Notes: generated from the letters alone by a model not told the origin. DNA of 64,000 nucleotides from Thalassia testudinum (GCA_037157565.1 JAZHRO010000003.1:37709001-37773000), one strand, 5' to 3'. Shown: positions 34,370-46,840, counted from the first letter of the stretch. Made by a program: numbers and translations.

Positions 34370-36200
34370 TGATGCACGTGTTTCACGTGTTTGAAATTAG
34401 GGTTAAGAGTAACCTGTTGTTGTAGTCACAAAACATGTTTATCAAATAAAATTTTATCGAAACTCCAAGGGAGTCCTGGGTCGAACACTGGGAGGAGACA
34501 TTTACTTTAATTGAAAATCGCACTTCATTTTGTTTGTTTTTGGTATTTTGAAGTTTTGTTATTTTTTTGTGTTTTTGAAATAAAATGACAAGCAAAATAA
34601 ATTTATAAGAGAGATGGAACAAATATGATATATTTCATAATTATCTATTACAATATTTGAAGAAAGCATAAAAAGAGAGGGAGGTAAGGAGGAATCTCCT
34701 GAATTGGTTGTTCGGTGGGATGATGGTGCCTGGCGGAAGCTTGGATGAAGGAGGAGAGGAGCGGAATGACGGAAGTGAGATATAGGAGAACCTCGGGTAG
34801 AGGAAAGCTTCAGCGTGGCTCCAAAATGGAGGTGAGGAGGTGGAGTTGATCTGCTACTGGAATGAAGGTGAAAGGACGGCTCCAAGGTGACCTATGAATG
34901 GGGATGTGAAGATGGAGGAATATTTGGTGGGGCAGAGGTTTGTTACACTAATATTAGCCTTAAGAGCTTGAGAGTAAGCTCTAACGGATCGTTGGTAGGC
35001 TTGCTAGAGCTTAGGAGTTGGTGGGAGTAGAGTAGGTAGAGATGAAGAGGAAAGGGGGGTGTAGGGGTGTTTATATAGTGGAGGGAAGAAGAAATTCGTG
35101 TAGAGGGCTGTAGTGACAGCTAGAAGCGTCACTAAAGACCCCATGCAGCTGTCGCTGAAGATCACAACCCCACCCCTCATGCCCACAGCTTGCTTTTTGC
35201 CTATAAGCAATTAGTGATGGATAAAAGCGTTACTAAAGATCTACCCAAGCTGTTGCTGGAAGTTCGTGCCAACCCATGCCCGCTGCTGTTGTGCTTGCGT
35301 GCCCATCACGCGCCATGTCGAGCACATGCACGCTGGCATATCGCTACTGTGCTGGCACTATGGTGCAAGCGTGCAGGTTGGTGCAAGCATATCTGTATGC
35401 GTGCATTGGCAGTGCATGGTGTTGCCTCAATTGAACAATTAGGTGGGCATGGCGGGTTTCGAACCCACGCCCCTCCGTTGAGAAGCAGGCGCATTACTGT
35501 TGTGCTAAAGCTGTGGATGGTTGAGTGGAGAGTGCGATGGCATCTGCTGATCGTACAATCGTGGCCGTTGGATTCTCATCTAACGGTCACGATATAATCT
35601 TGTGCTCTTCTCTTGTGAAGGTGAGCCGATGTAGAGTGCCCCTCAGTCATTGGATTGAGATCCAACGGCTAAGATCTCTCCCTGTGTGAGGCTAGGGTGG
35701 CAGTGGTTCATGTTGGGTAGCCTGGATGGTGCCATGTGGTGCCATCTGGGCCGTCCAATCTTCTTTCTATTGCAAAGGGTGCCACGGTGCTTGGATCGAG
35801 TTGATTTCCATGCTACCAGACTACGATCGTCACTCCGGATCCATTCATATGGTCGATTTTTTCATCCGAAGACTGTAAGGATGTCGCATTGCCCTCCTAG
35901 CCGTTAATCTTCCTTGGGCTTCACATGATGCTACGGAACTCCAAACTAGATGATTTCAAGGGCATTAGCCTCCGATCGTCGTCCTGATCAGATCCGTATG
36001 GCCTGATCGTCCATCCGAGGCCTTGAAATAATTCATCTTCTCTCTTGACCATAAAAAGGACCCAATTAACCTAAATTATATACAACTACTCTAAATGCAG
36101 AATGATGCATGCTATGCAATATTTGTAACATGAAATGCAAATCTAAGCCTAGGAACATGCATGAATAGGCATTTTATCCTTAGTAATTGTGTCTACATCA
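34370..36200 (-). repeat. 5' LTR of element D (LTR C)
   Basis: It begins TGATGCACG and ends CTACATCA on the plus strand. It is paired with LTR B but with many differences, including indels. On the minus strand it has a tRNA-like module (35455-35515, GGGTTCGAAACCC), a TATA box TATATAA (35071-35077) and the GTGTTCGACCC motif (34477-34488). Confidence 0.9.
35071..35077 (-). promoter_or_regulatory. TATA box of the D 5' LTR
   Basis: TATATAA on the minus strand in the context CCACTATATAAACACC, conserved in LTR B at 14458-14465. Confidence 0.65.
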
Positions 36201-36205
36201 CATGT

Positions 36206-36655
36206 TATGTTATTTCATGACTAAGATTGCTTAGAATTAATGTTTAATGACCTTGTGTGCAAGTACATATTGAAATAGGTCTCAGATGAGCAATTGGATT
36301 ATACGGATGGATCCGGATTGACGAACGGAGTCCAACAAACTCAAAATCACCTCAATCCAACCTCTGTAGCTCCCTCAACAAGCTCTAGCAGTTCTGACCG
36401 TTGATCTAATGATTAAGGGGCGAAAATGTGACATGTGGCACCCACTCCTTTGACGATCGCACGCCCTGCTTTCCCTCTTCATCGTGGGCGGGTGCAATCG
36501 CAACCGTAGATGAGCCATCAGATGGCTGACATCATAGAGGCCTAAAGCCATGCATGTGACCATCCATGCAGATAGCACAATAGTCTAGCGTTGTCTCCAC
36601 TTCATCGGACGCGGGTTCGAATCACTAGAGGCACCTCTGGTGCTAAGGTATTGGC
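36206..36655 (+). repeat. LTR I, second part, truncated
   Basis: It continues LTR I after element D. Phrases such as GGATGGATCC followed by GGAGTCCAAC match LTR J in the same order. A tRNA-like module sits at 36571-36623 (GATAGCACAATAGTC, then GGGTTCGAATC). The LTR breaks off near 36655 without a terminal CA, where sequence of element H begins. Confidence 0.65.
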
Positions 36656-37371
36656 TTAATGGGAGGCTGATTAGTGTGGTTCTGATTTTGATTTGCACCC
36701 GGGTGTTGGTTCCTTTGATTGATAGGGTTTGGTGTGGGTTGAATGTCCTGTCGGTCTTTTGGTCAGAGTAACCACAACTTGATCATGGAGATTGTTAATA
36801 ACACGGGTTATTTCTATCATTTTTCTTTCCATTTCCTGTAGTGTTTTCATCATCTGGGGATTGATGTCTCCTTGAGATGGCCCAGATTGATAACAAGTTT
36901 GATTTGAACCACATCGTCCAAACGAGTTTTGTTGTTGGTGAGGAACTGGATTGGTTTAGGAGTGAGTCGGATAATTCCTCCAATTAGAGTAATTTTTAAA
37001 TTGCTTCTGGAGGGTGGAGATATTTTGAGGGGGCGATGATTTGGATATGTGTAATTCCCTGTTGAACCATAGAAAACCTTGAAATATTGATTATACTCAG
37101 CATGGGTAGTATTTAGGTTATGCAAATTTTCTCTCATTGGGGTGTTAGATGGGGTTAGATGTGGAACTCGTGGAGCTTAAGTATGTTTGGCAGGTCTCCC
37201 TTAGTTGGCTAGGTTTGTTATATCCCTAGTCAACTGTTGCTTAGCTTGTAGCTGAGCCATCATGGAGTAGAAATGAGGTGGAGGGGCTTGATTAGGTAGC
37301 TCTAGGGCGGATAGATAGGGAATAGAAAAATCAGCATGTGGGTTAGAGGACCTATTTTGGTTTTCCATCTT
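36656..37371 (-). pseudogene. Shortened gag remnant of element H
   Basis: The minus-strand ATG at 37371 begins MENQNRSSNPHADF. After about 100 residues and several stops the Athila gag C-terminal pattern appears (YNQYF, FYGSTGNYTYPN, then NWRNYPT), followed by a helix TLQEMERKMIEITRVINNL. The same order, with NWRNYPSHSW, is seen in element G at 63807-64000 and 61438-61594. The particle-forming gag core present in F (about residues 115-300) is absent here, so H looks like a deletion derivative. The left end is cut at LTR I. Confidence 0.55.
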
Positions 37372-39062
37372 TTTTTTTCTTAAAATGCAAAGAAGAGGAA
37401 GAATGCGGGAAAAGAGGTCTTTGGTGTGGGGGGAAAAATCAAGTGGTCCCTCCAAGTACGGAGTTTGGGACCATCGCCCATGCAAAATATTGGAAGAAAT
37501 GAGGAGGAGAGTGAGAGATGAGAGAAAGTGTGTAGTCAAGAAACAAAATTCTAGACCTAACTTAAATGTGACACCCTAAAAATTAACCTATGACTTGGTC
37601 TATCTAGAAAATAAGAAATCAGTAGTGGATATCCATTCTCTCAACAAATATAGTTAGGCTGAATAAGGGGAGGGTTGGGCCCAAGCATAACCCAGGAAAA
37701 TTACTTGGGGCTTGTGTAAACTCGTGCCTGGTCATTTTACCATGGCCGCTCGTCCTGGCACTAGATATAGATGAAAGAATTGATACCAACTAAAGAAAAC
37801 TTAAAACCTAGGTAGCAAGCCTAAGTTTGATGAAACCTTAGGGGTCAAATTACTACAAAATTTTAATTAAGCCTAGGAGCTTAAAGTGCACAAGGAAGGT
37901 GATAGGCGTTAGTTGGGGTAATGCTCGATTATTTCCTTTTTTTTGTGTGCGAATTGGGCGGGAAGTGGTGCCCAAGGAAAATCAGAAAAGGTTTGCAAGC
38001 AAGGATTTTTGATTGAAAGATTTTAGGGTTTTAGTAAAGATTTAATGTCTTTTAGGATCTCTCTTATTAAATGTTCAAACAAGGTTTCGATGTTCCACAA
38101 AATAATGGCAAACAAGTTCTTGGTGGAGATCAATTCTTTTGAATTTTGATGTGACTAAGAGAGAATTAAAAACCCTGAAGTTTGAATTCCTAGTTATGCA
38201 ACTTCTAAAAATGAATCTCCTTTTAAAATCCTTTTAGGTGGTGGTCCAAACAAGACAAACAACACCACCACCTGATGTAAAATCAAACAGGAAATCCAAA
38301 AATTATTTTTTTGTGATTTTAGGAATTTTTTGATATTATTTTTGGAATTTTTTTTCTTACTGGTGTCAAGGGTCATAAATGATAGATTTGGGGAATTGAT
38401 TCTACAAAATCTCAAATGATATCAAAAATTTTTGAGAATTTTATATGATGTAGAAATTTCTCAAGGTTTTCATAAATGTAAAGTTTACCCAAATATGATG
38501 AATAGAAAAATTTATAAAATTCTCGAATAGTAAGAAAATAGTAAGAAACAAAGGTTTGACTGTTGTTCAGTTCGTGAATTTTTTAATTTTTTCTATCTAA
38601 CAAAACAATCTGAAAATTGGACTCAAGGTTCTTGACTCAATGGGGCTTCCATAGATGAAATTTGATGATTTTAGAAAGCTACTAAGTGCCCAAACTAGAT
38701 TTTTAAAAATCAAGACAGAAGTCTGTGTTTTCAAAAATCAGACACCAATAAGGCAAAGGTGGTGGAAAAATGAAGCAAACAAGCAACAAAATGAATTCTA
38801 GGGTTCCACCACCCTTAATTTTTATTTTTTTGACTTTTTGATAATATGAAGATTTTTTTTAAGAGATTTTTCTTTTGTCTTTGATAGGAAATGGCCTGGG
38901 ATGCTAACCTGAAGTACGCGGGAAGAAGAAAGTTGAAGCTTTCGCTCCAAGTGCTCCAAATCCCGCTCTTGCTCCTGATTCTCACCTGAAATCAAAACAA
39001 ACAAAATTTTGTGAAGATCAAGAAAGCAAGAGAGAAATTAGAAATGTGACTAAGCCTTGCCT
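37372..39062 (-). repeat. 5' leader of element H
   Basis: Non-coding leader, AT-rich, with T-runs near 38330-38350 and 38820-38860. No gene is recognised. Confidence 0.6.
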
Positions 39063-39079
39063 CCCCAGCAACAGCACCA
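39063..39079 (-). promoter_or_regulatory. Primer-binding site of element H
   Basis: TGGTGCTGTTGCTGGGG on the minus strand, five bases inside the LTR: a decayed tRNA-Asp-type PBS. Confidence 0.7.
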
Positions 39080-40279
39080 AAAAGTGATCTAAAAAATGCA
39101 CGTTTGTTAAAAGTGGGTTTTTAATGTCATTGTAATGCGTATCTTTGCAATCAACTTTTATAATTTATAATACCTAGATAGTGGAGTATCTAGGGTCATC
39201 CAAGGAGGCCAATTTGTTAATCACATGAATTGGTTCTCTCTCTCGCCTCTCAAATCAACACATATATTTTTGTGATTTTCATTTTGTTGTTTTAATATTT
39301 TTCAAAATAATCAGGCAATGGAATGTAAGGTGATATTTATGCTAACGACTACACCTATCACTAATCCTAAGTGACATGGATGAGTCTTCTCTTCTAAGCT
39401 CACCCTAGGAAAGTGTGCCTAGGGTAATTAGAAGAAGATGTGGTTCACTAATAAACTAATAGCAAAATGAAAGACACTAAGCTAGAAAGTGTGAAATTGA
39501 AGGCAATAATAGCTTTGTATTACTAGTAGAGTTGATGACAAGTAGTTACATGCTTCTTAAAAGTAAAAGAGAAACTACACTAGATATTACAAAGAAAATA
39601 GAGATGAAGAAAAATCCTCCAGAGATGGTGAAGAAGGAATGGTCCTTACTCCAAGCACAACATCTCCTGTGCTTGAAAAGAATGCTTCCTTGCTTTTGAT
39701 ATGATAACTCCTCCAAGCTTTCCTCCAAGGTGGACATCAACCACCTTGCTCCTCCTCTTGCCTGGCCATCCCCTTAGTGTTGATCTCATTTGGCGTGGCT
39801 AAGGGAGAAAAAAAGAGATGAAGGGACCAAGGGGGCTGGTGTGTGCCCCCTCGATATTCTTCTCTTCTTCTTCCTCCTTGGCGTGAAGATGGAACCTAAT
39901 CTAAATGAAGAAGATGGAACCTAACTAATGGAGAGGAGATGGGAATTATGTGGTGGTAGGGTAGGGTATTTATTGAATGGGAAGTGGGGTGGTTATGGTA
40001 TTTTCTGGAGGGAAATGAAGATGTGCCTTGGTTTTCCCTCCAAAAATACCTTCTAGAAGGTGTTGATTTTGGAGTCAAAAAATGGAGGGTGGAGATGGGT
40101 TGAAGTGGTAAGTGTAGGGTTGGATTTCAAGGGTTTTAGAGGGAAAAAGTTGGCACCATTTTTAGGTGGTTGTGGAGGGAATTTGGTGGTGTCTTTTGGT
40201 GGTAGAGAGGGGTGAAGGGATGTATAGGGTTGGCACCAAGATTGAGGTGGAGTGGTGGTAGCTTAGGTGGGCTTAGATA

Positions 40280-40617
40280 AGGTTAGTTGGTGGAGCTAGT
40301 TAGGTGGGTTTTAGGGTTAAGTTTTGGTGGCCAAGGAGGTGACTAGCTAAGCTAAGCTATCTTATCTAGCTTAGCTACTAGGGAGTAGGGTTGAAGGCAT
40401 AGGGAGCTAGGGTTTTAAGGGAGAAGAGCTGGAGGTAGCTATCTTAAGCTGCACTGGAACTAGTGGCTGCTGAAGAGAGCTGCAAGGAGCTACCTTAGCT
40501 GGTTTAGCTTGCTAGTTCTTTGTTAGCTGCTAAGCCAAGCTAAGATGTGCTGGTTCTACTGATGTGAGCTGAGGTAAGCTAGGTCTAATCTTCTAGGAGA
40601 TTACTGAGCTAGCAAGA
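40280..40617. repeat. AGCT-rich array in LTR H1, left part
   Basis: AGCT occurs very often in words such as GAGCTAG, TTAGCT and AGCTAAGC. The array resumes after solo LTR E at 42744-43100, where I counted about 23 AGCT in about 345 bp. Only a short counterpart exists in H2 (45050-45150). Confidence 0.75.
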
Positions 40618-42738
40618 TGATGAGCGTGGAAATCGCGTATTTTGAAATCGTTGGAAATCGTAGTATAGTCGCAAAAACAACTCGTCAAAGATGATTGTGA
40701 TAACGAAACTCTCATAGATCTTTATTCTTTTTAGAACTTGAGTCCCGGTCGTTCATCTCTAGGAGGGGTGAAAACGAATCGAGATTTGGATCGGCTTTTA
40801 TAACCTAAATCTAACCTAAGCTACTATTTTTGTCTTTTTGTTTTTTTGATTTTTTTATTTCGAAAAGTGAATTGAAACCTAGATCTAGATAAACTAGCAA
40901 AAACCTAAGTGACTATGTGCATCTACATGAGGCCATGGTGGCTGTGCATGGTGTGAACAAACCAAAGTGTCATATAGGCAAGCAAACATGAGAACAATCA
41001 ATCACAGAAACATCATGAAATTATTTATGCATAAAAAATTATCACACATCATTTACACTAGAAAGCATATAAATAGAAGAAAATCTCTCACGCCGGAAAG
41101 TTGCCACTAGGGCCATCGGCCTTGTGTGAGGGTTTAGGCTAGACCTTAGGTGTGCAAACTCATCTACACGCCTACCAAAAGAGATGGCCGGCCACAAGAG
41201 GCTATGGGTGAGCCTTCATGGCCATCCAAGAAGAAGAAGATGGGGGCTAGTGCACCCATGTGGAGAGAGGAGGGTGTTGCTCCCTTTCTCTACCAATGGT
41301 CGTCCTTGAAGCTTTGGAGAGAAGCTTCTCTAGCTAGACGTCCATGGAGCCTTGGAGGAGGATGAGGAGGATGGACTTAAGGTTTTGGAGGGTGGAAGCA
41401 AGTTTAGAGTGGAGAGTATGGATGGGAGAGTGTATGGAGAGGGTGGATGGTGGTTTTTAGATCCATCAAATGTGGATCTAAAAATTGAATGGCTCTTGGT
41501 GCTATTTTTGGCAACCAAGGCAACCACACATGGTAGAGAGTTCTAGAGAACTCTAGGCTAGGTATTTTCGTGTGGATGGTGTGTGTGGGTGTGTGTGGGT
41601 TGAAACTTAGGTGGCTAGGTTGATTAGGTTAGGTTCTAGTGGGTATAGGTCAAGGTATGTCTCAAATTAGGGTTATAAACCCTAATTCACTAAGGTAAAG
41701 TGCAATTAAACTTAATACAAGTTTAATTGGGTGTGTGGAAACTTAATTGAGAGTAAAACAACTCAATTAAGTTAGGTATAGGTCAATTGGACTCTTACTG
41801 AGTCCAATTGGACAGTGTGTGCTGAGATTAGGGCTCAATTGGACTCAATGAGTCCAATTGAATAGGTTGATGGAATTGACTATGATCAAAGTCAATTAGG
41901 TTTAGTGAGGACCTAATTAGGTCTTTAGGGAGGTCTAGAGGTGATGTACTAGGGTTAGGGCACCTTAATTTATGTTCCTATGTGGTTGGAATTGGGTTTA
42001 GGGACCTAGAGATCCAAGATCAAGGCTTAAATCTCAAAACAGGAATTGGAGAGTAGTATCAGATGTCTAATAATAGAATCAGATGTCTTATACTCAAAAA
42101 TCAGAAGTCCGGACTTGTTGTCTGGATGTCTAATCAAAGTTAGGAAGGATTTCGGGTTCTATGTTAGGTATTCTATAGAAATTAGACGTCTGACAAAGTG
42201 TCTGGACGTCCAATAACACTGCAGAAGTGGGTTTGAAGTGTGCGGGATTTGGCTAAGGGTCCTGGACATCTTAAAACTTATCTGGACATCCAGAGAAGGA
42301 TTGGAACTAGGGTTTTAGGGCTTCCTAGGGTGTTGTGACCTAATCTAAGGGTGGCTAAGGCTTAGGGAAGTCTCTAGGCTATCCTAGGGCTAGGATGGAC
42401 CTAAGCTCTTCACATTTTACTGCTTTATTTCTACTTAATAGAATAGCAAACTTTTAACCCCCTTACATTATTTTTCTTACATCTAAACTAGGCCTTCTGC
42501 TCCAGCTCTGCTACAACTCCTGTTATTCCTGATCCAGCTTCAGATGCAGCTCCTGATCAGCTTATTCCCTGCAATCGACATAATGCACTTAATCAGCACA
42601 TTATAACATTATTTTATGCATAGCTAAAGGAAAGCAGCAAAGATGTAGATAATGTGTATGCATGCATGAATAACCCTAACTTATGCTAAGTCCTAGCCTA
42701 ATTTAGGTCAATTAAGACCTATGATTGCTGCGCAATCA
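40618..42738 (-). mobile_element. Solo LTR E (family A)
   Basis: The minus-strand start TGATTGCGCAGCAATCA is the best-preserved palindromic family A terminus. The other end reads TGATGAGCG on the plus strand. It is flanked by CAAGA and CTAGA, a 5-bp duplication with one mismatch, and the AGCT-rich sequence is continuous across it. GACGTC-like motifs (42056-42290) and the CAATTG region (41690-41880) are conserved. No TATA box is left at the expected place. No internal sequence is attached. Confidence 0.75.
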
Positions 42739-42743
42739 CTAGA

Positions 42744-43100
42744 GTAGCTAGCTTAGGTCAAGTAGCTCATCTCAACTAAGTTGAGCTGAGTTGAGCCTCT
42801 AGGAGCTGGACTTGAACTAGCCTGAGCTGGTTAAGGTCATCTTCAGCTGACCAGGTCTAGCTAGTAGCTAGTCCTAGTCAGGATGAACTTCCAACGAACT
42901 CTTCTGAGTTGGAGGAGCTGGAATGGAGTTGGGATCAACTAACTTGAGTTAGTTTGAGCTGCCATTCAGCTAAGGTGAGCTGAATGGAGCTAAGGTGAGC
43001 TAGCTAGAGCTACCATTCAGCTGAGATGACCTGAATGGAGCTAGGGAAGAGTTGATCCAGCTAGAATGAGCTGGGATCCAGCTGAAAGGAGCTTCTTCTT
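42744..43100. repeat. AGCT-rich array in LTR H1, right part, with palindromes
   Basis: Contains a perfect 10-bp inverted repeat, CCATTCAGCT and AGCTGAATGG (42962-42987), and a diverged second copy at 43013-43038. Both are embedded in GAGCTAAGGTGAGCT-like units. Confidence 0.75.
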
Positions 43101-43316
43101 CATCTTCTGCCTTCTTGAGTGCTAGGGTTTTAGGGATTTGACTATCCATTTATCCCTAACACTCAAATAAACGTGTCAAAAACACAACAAAATAGGCAAT
43201 GCAAGCCTAACCTAATTGATGCCTAAATGCAGTCGAAAAACCTGTTTGTGAAGTTAAAATCCTAAGAGCTAGATTTGTTTTAAGGCATAAGAATGATGAT
43301 AAACTGGTGTTTATCA

Positions 43317-44022
43317 GTTTCCCATCTAGTTTTTGCCCAAGGACAGCCCCTACTATATAATTAGAGGCATCACACATGATCTCAAAAGGGTGAGACCAAT
43401 CTAGGGGTAGTAGTATTGGTTCCTTGGTAACGAGATCATGAAGTGTTGTATATGCACGAACATAATCGTCAGTGATCTAGAAGTCTACATCCTTAGAAAG
43501 GAGATTGGTGAGATGTTACTCTATTTTTGAGAAGTACACTATAATGCGACGATAAAAAGAAACATGCACGAGAAAAGATCGTATATGCTTAATCGAGGAA
43601 GGTAATGGTAGGTCAGATATCAATTTTACCTTCTCTTGGTCAACCTCAATTTGTCTCTCAGAAACAAGGTGACATATGACAAGCCTTTCTGGTACCATGA
43701 AATGTGATTTCTCCAAGAAGTACCAGATTCACCTTAATGCATCTTTGTAGCACCTTGGTCAGGTGGTCTAGGCAAGTCTTAAATGTGCTCCCAAAGATTA
43801 AGTTATCCATGAAGACTTCTAGGCAATCACCTACCAAATTAGAAAAGATTACAAACATATACCACAGAAAAGTAGCAGGTGTGTTGCACAATCCAAATGG
43901 CACCCTACGGAATGCCAAGATTTCATAGGGGCAGGTGAAGGTCATTTTTTCCTGGTCATCAGGGTGAATTGCCACCTAATTATAGCCTGAATAACCATCC
44001 AAAAAGTAGAAGAATCTATTCT
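43317..44022 (-). pseudogene. Reverse transcriptase/RNase H remnant of element O
   Basis: Minus-strand reading from 44022: FYFLDGYSGYN, then after a stop VAIHPDDQEKMTFTCPY, FRRVPFGLCNTPATF, EVFMDN (the second catalytic Asp is replaced by Asn), a frameshift, EKSHFMVPE, IKHIRSFLVHVSFYRR, and an RNase H start with PFEIMCDASNYIVGAVLGQ. These are Athila RT motifs. Both sides are cut by insertions: G (LTR H2) at 44023 and H (LTR H1) at 43316. It is therefore the oldest layer on this side. Confidence 0.85.
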
Positions 44023-45389
44023 TGATGCGAGATTTGCACAGTTTTGTAAATGTGGGTTTTAATGTCGTTGCAACGCGCAAAATCGATCACCTTTTAAATT
44101 TATATTCCTAGAGAGCGGTTGGATCTAGGTCATCCAAGGAGGGAAATTTGTTAGTCAAATAAGTGATTCTCTCCCTTGCCTCTCAAATCAACACTTCTCT
44201 TTTTGTAATTTTGATTTTGTTATTTTTAAGATATTCAAAATAACAGGCACACGAATGCGAAGATATAACTATGCTAAAGAAGACTACGTCTATCAACTAA
44301 ATTCTAAGTGACAAGAGATGTTGTCCCTTCTAAGCTCACCCTAGGCAAGTGCGCCTAGAGTAATTATAAGAGAGAAGTGGTGCACTAAAATTAATAAAGT
44401 TGCTACTTGAAAATAGAAAACTCAAGAATGAAGAAAGGCACTTTGCCATTAAAAGGAAATGTTTATAAAGTACCTAGGGAGCTCAACTAAGCAGAGGTTT
44501 CACTTAGTTAATCCCAATGTAGATGAAAGCTTCTAATAACAGGAATTAAAAAGCAACAAAGTAAGAGACAAAAAATTCTCTCGTGTAGCTGAGACAACAT
44601 TCACTCCAAGAATGGTGGCTCCTAGACTTGAAGAGGACTTCCTTCGAGCTCCTTGAGTTCCTCCTCTAAAGAGTGGAATTTCTCCACCCTTCTTTCCTCC
44701 TTTCTAGCTGTCCTCCTTGGCATGGAGACAAGGAAGAAGATAAGAGAATGTGAACACCAAATGGACAAGGTAGGTGTTCCCTTTGATCACCTCTCTTCTC
44801 TTCCTCATTAGATGTGGGATATCGGTATAATATAGGAAGTATTTTTGTACTGGCCAAGAATGATTAGAATGGTAGGATGGGGAGTCTTTTTATAGGCTAG
44901 TATGGATGGTGGTTGGGAAGGTTCCTTGGTGACATGTGAAAGGGTGACAAGGAGGGTGACTTGAATGGTGGTTAGGAAGCTTCCTTGGTGCCATCTGAAA
45001 GGGTGCCAATGGTTGGTGGTTTAAATGTAGATGGACAGCCATTAAGGTGGAGTGGGAGTAGGGTAGGAGCTAGAGTAGTGGAGGAGCTAGCTAAGCTAGC
45101 TAGTAGCTTAGCTAAGTAGAGGAGGAGCTGGAAGGAGCTTTCTCAGGCTATCTTCACACATGTTCCTTGTGCCATCCATACTGCTAGGGCTTTTATGATT
45201 TGCAAAGCATTCATCCCTGGTAATCAAATGGTAACTACATAAGATATTATAAAATAAATGCTAATGCATGCTCTAAACCCTAAATGCAAATGCATGCTAA
45301 AGGCAGTGAGATAATACAATGCAATTGACAAAACCCTAGGAACTAGATGTGAATGGATATTATGGATGATGATAAACTGGCGTTTATCA
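44023..45389 (-). repeat. 3' LTR of element G (H2)
   Basis: Plus-strand ends are TGATGCGAGATTTGC and GGCGTTTATCA. The PPT follows at 45390. The minus-strand TATA box CTATAAAAAG is at 44886-44895. The five bases before it are ATTCT, the expected target duplication, whose partner must lie beyond 64000. Confidence 0.85.
44886..44895 (-). promoter_or_regulatory. TATA box of LTR H2
   Basis: CTATAAAAAG on the minus strand, a good plant TATA match about 495 bp from the U3 end of the LTR. Confidence 0.65.
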
Positions 45390-45428
45390 CACCCCCATGC
45401 TTATCTTTTTGCTAGTCCCTTAGCAAAA
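45390..45428 (-). promoter_or_regulatory. Terminal hairpin and PPT of element G
   Basis: TTTTGCTA and TAGCAAAA (45407-45428) pair around AGGGAC on the minus strand. GCATGGGGGTG reaches the LTR, 17 nt apart. Confidence 0.8.
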
Positions 45429-46840
45429 TTTATGATTGCGTCACAATATTTCTTAAGAAAACATATTTTTGTGTTTTGAGGAATAAGCACAAGATAGGAC
45501 CACGGTTGATTTTGGTTAAAGTAGGTACGGGGTTTATTAAAGATAAAACATCAGGGCTCAACTTTGGATTCAAGGATTAGACAAATCAGGACCATTGTAT
45601 CCTTTGAGAATTCACTACTTAACTCCTTTTAAATTCAAATATCTCGAAATTGTTTTTGCTATTAGGATTTCCCTGGCTCATGAACTTGATTGGCAATTCC
45701 AAAGTTTATTAAAATTCAAGTGTTAGTGCGTGTGATGAGCCAATATTTTTCGGAAGGATAAATTTATATGGTTGTGTCTTTTTTTTGTTCCCCTACGCTT
45801 ATCCTTAGCTTAGTCCTACTACAGATGTGTTAGGATCATCAGTCCTGTTACCAATCCTTGAGGGGGCTCTGGCACCGGTACTTCGAGATAGCACCATCCA
45901 TGACACACCCTAGCATATCACAACCCCAAAACACAAGGCGATGTAAAAGGGCACTCCAAGCAAACTCAGGCTCTTGCTCCAGTGCTATGGGTAGAGCACT
46001 GTCCAAGACACTTGAGTCGCAAAATGCACCTTAATGCTCCATCTAAAGATCCGAAATATAGATATAAAGTAGCTCGAGGTGGTAACATGTTGACATCGCA
46101 TCCTGAAAGGAGGCATTTTCCTCCTTCTCGGTGATGGGAACTCAAACCAATCATCTATCTTGTTCTTTCACTAAGGTCTCACAGGACGTTTTTTAATTAT
46201 TTAGACGTTTTTGGGTTAGGGCTTGTGTTGACTTGTGTGTGGAATTTTTGACATTAGGTTTTCATAAGAAAAGTAAACTTTTGGATTGAGAACCAAGTCA
46301 AGTACTATCCAGGTTGCTAAACAAATTCAGGTTACTTGAATCATTAAGTGTTAGGATGGAATTCTTTATAGGATACTTGATCTAGTCTAGGTTTACAGAT
46401 CGGAAATGCCTAACAAATGAATCCGTGGTTTCATTCTTAGTTTGTTAACGATTAAACCCCATGTGTACCTAATTTGAATTAAAGTTCAACCGTTGGTTTT
46501 TTCTTTTGCTAATAATCCTCAAAACATTTTTTTAGAAGGCATAAAAAAAGAGTGCATTGGAAATGCAGAAGATGCGTTGCAAATGCAAAAATATTTTTAT
46601 GTTTCCAGGTTCTAAGAAATGATGAAATGCCTGACAAAATTGAAAGTACCCCCCCATGCTTAAGGTTTGCAAGTCCTCTTGCAAAAGAAAAAGAGTAGGA
46701 GAAGGTATTACGTGAGATAGAAGAAGTCAGGAAGGAGGCAAATTTTCGCAAAACCTAAAAAAGAAAATGAAAGCAGAAAAGAAAATGTTGCTGGGTTACC
46801 TCCCAACAAATGTTGTCTTTAACGTCATTTAGTCAAGTGT
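45429..46840 (-). repeat. 3' non-coding region of element G
   Basis: No gene. It contains the internal hairpin TTTGCAAG/AGGA/CTTGCAAA (46666-46685), its PPT (46648-46663), and the TTTGTTGGGAGGTAACCC version of the post-ORF motif (46791-46826). Confidence 0.75.
46648..46685 (-). promoter_or_regulatory. Internal hairpin and PPT of element G
   Basis: A perfect 8-bp stem with an AGGA loop, followed by TTAAGCATGGGGGGG. The stem sequence differs from that of L at several positions on both arms, keeping complementarity. Confidence 0.8.

Larger units (their letters stand above)
13757..36200 (-). mobile_element. Element D, LTR retrotransposon with nested insertions
   Basis: The two LTRs, 13757-15579 and 34370-36200, are in minus orientation. 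The element is bounded by the 5-bp target duplication CATGT (13752-13756 and 36201-36205). A PBS is present next to the right LTR and a PPT next to the left one. Between them D keeps only a leader, a gag-like remnant and a 3' region. Its pol is absent and the space is taken by J, M and L. The two LTRs differ clearly, so D is older than L and F. The coordinates include the nested DNA. Confidence 0.9.
39085..43316 (-). repeat. 5' LTR of element H (H1), containing solo LTR E
   Basis: The plus strand starts TGATCTAAAAAATGC and ends GGTGTTTATCA, matching LTR H2 (44023-45389) at both ends. Without the E insertion H1 is about 2.1 kb against 1.37 kb for H2. The difference is mainly an AGCT-rich expansion. 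The promoter counterpart is decayed (near 39965-39975). It lies inside RNase H sequence of element O. Confidence 0.8.
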
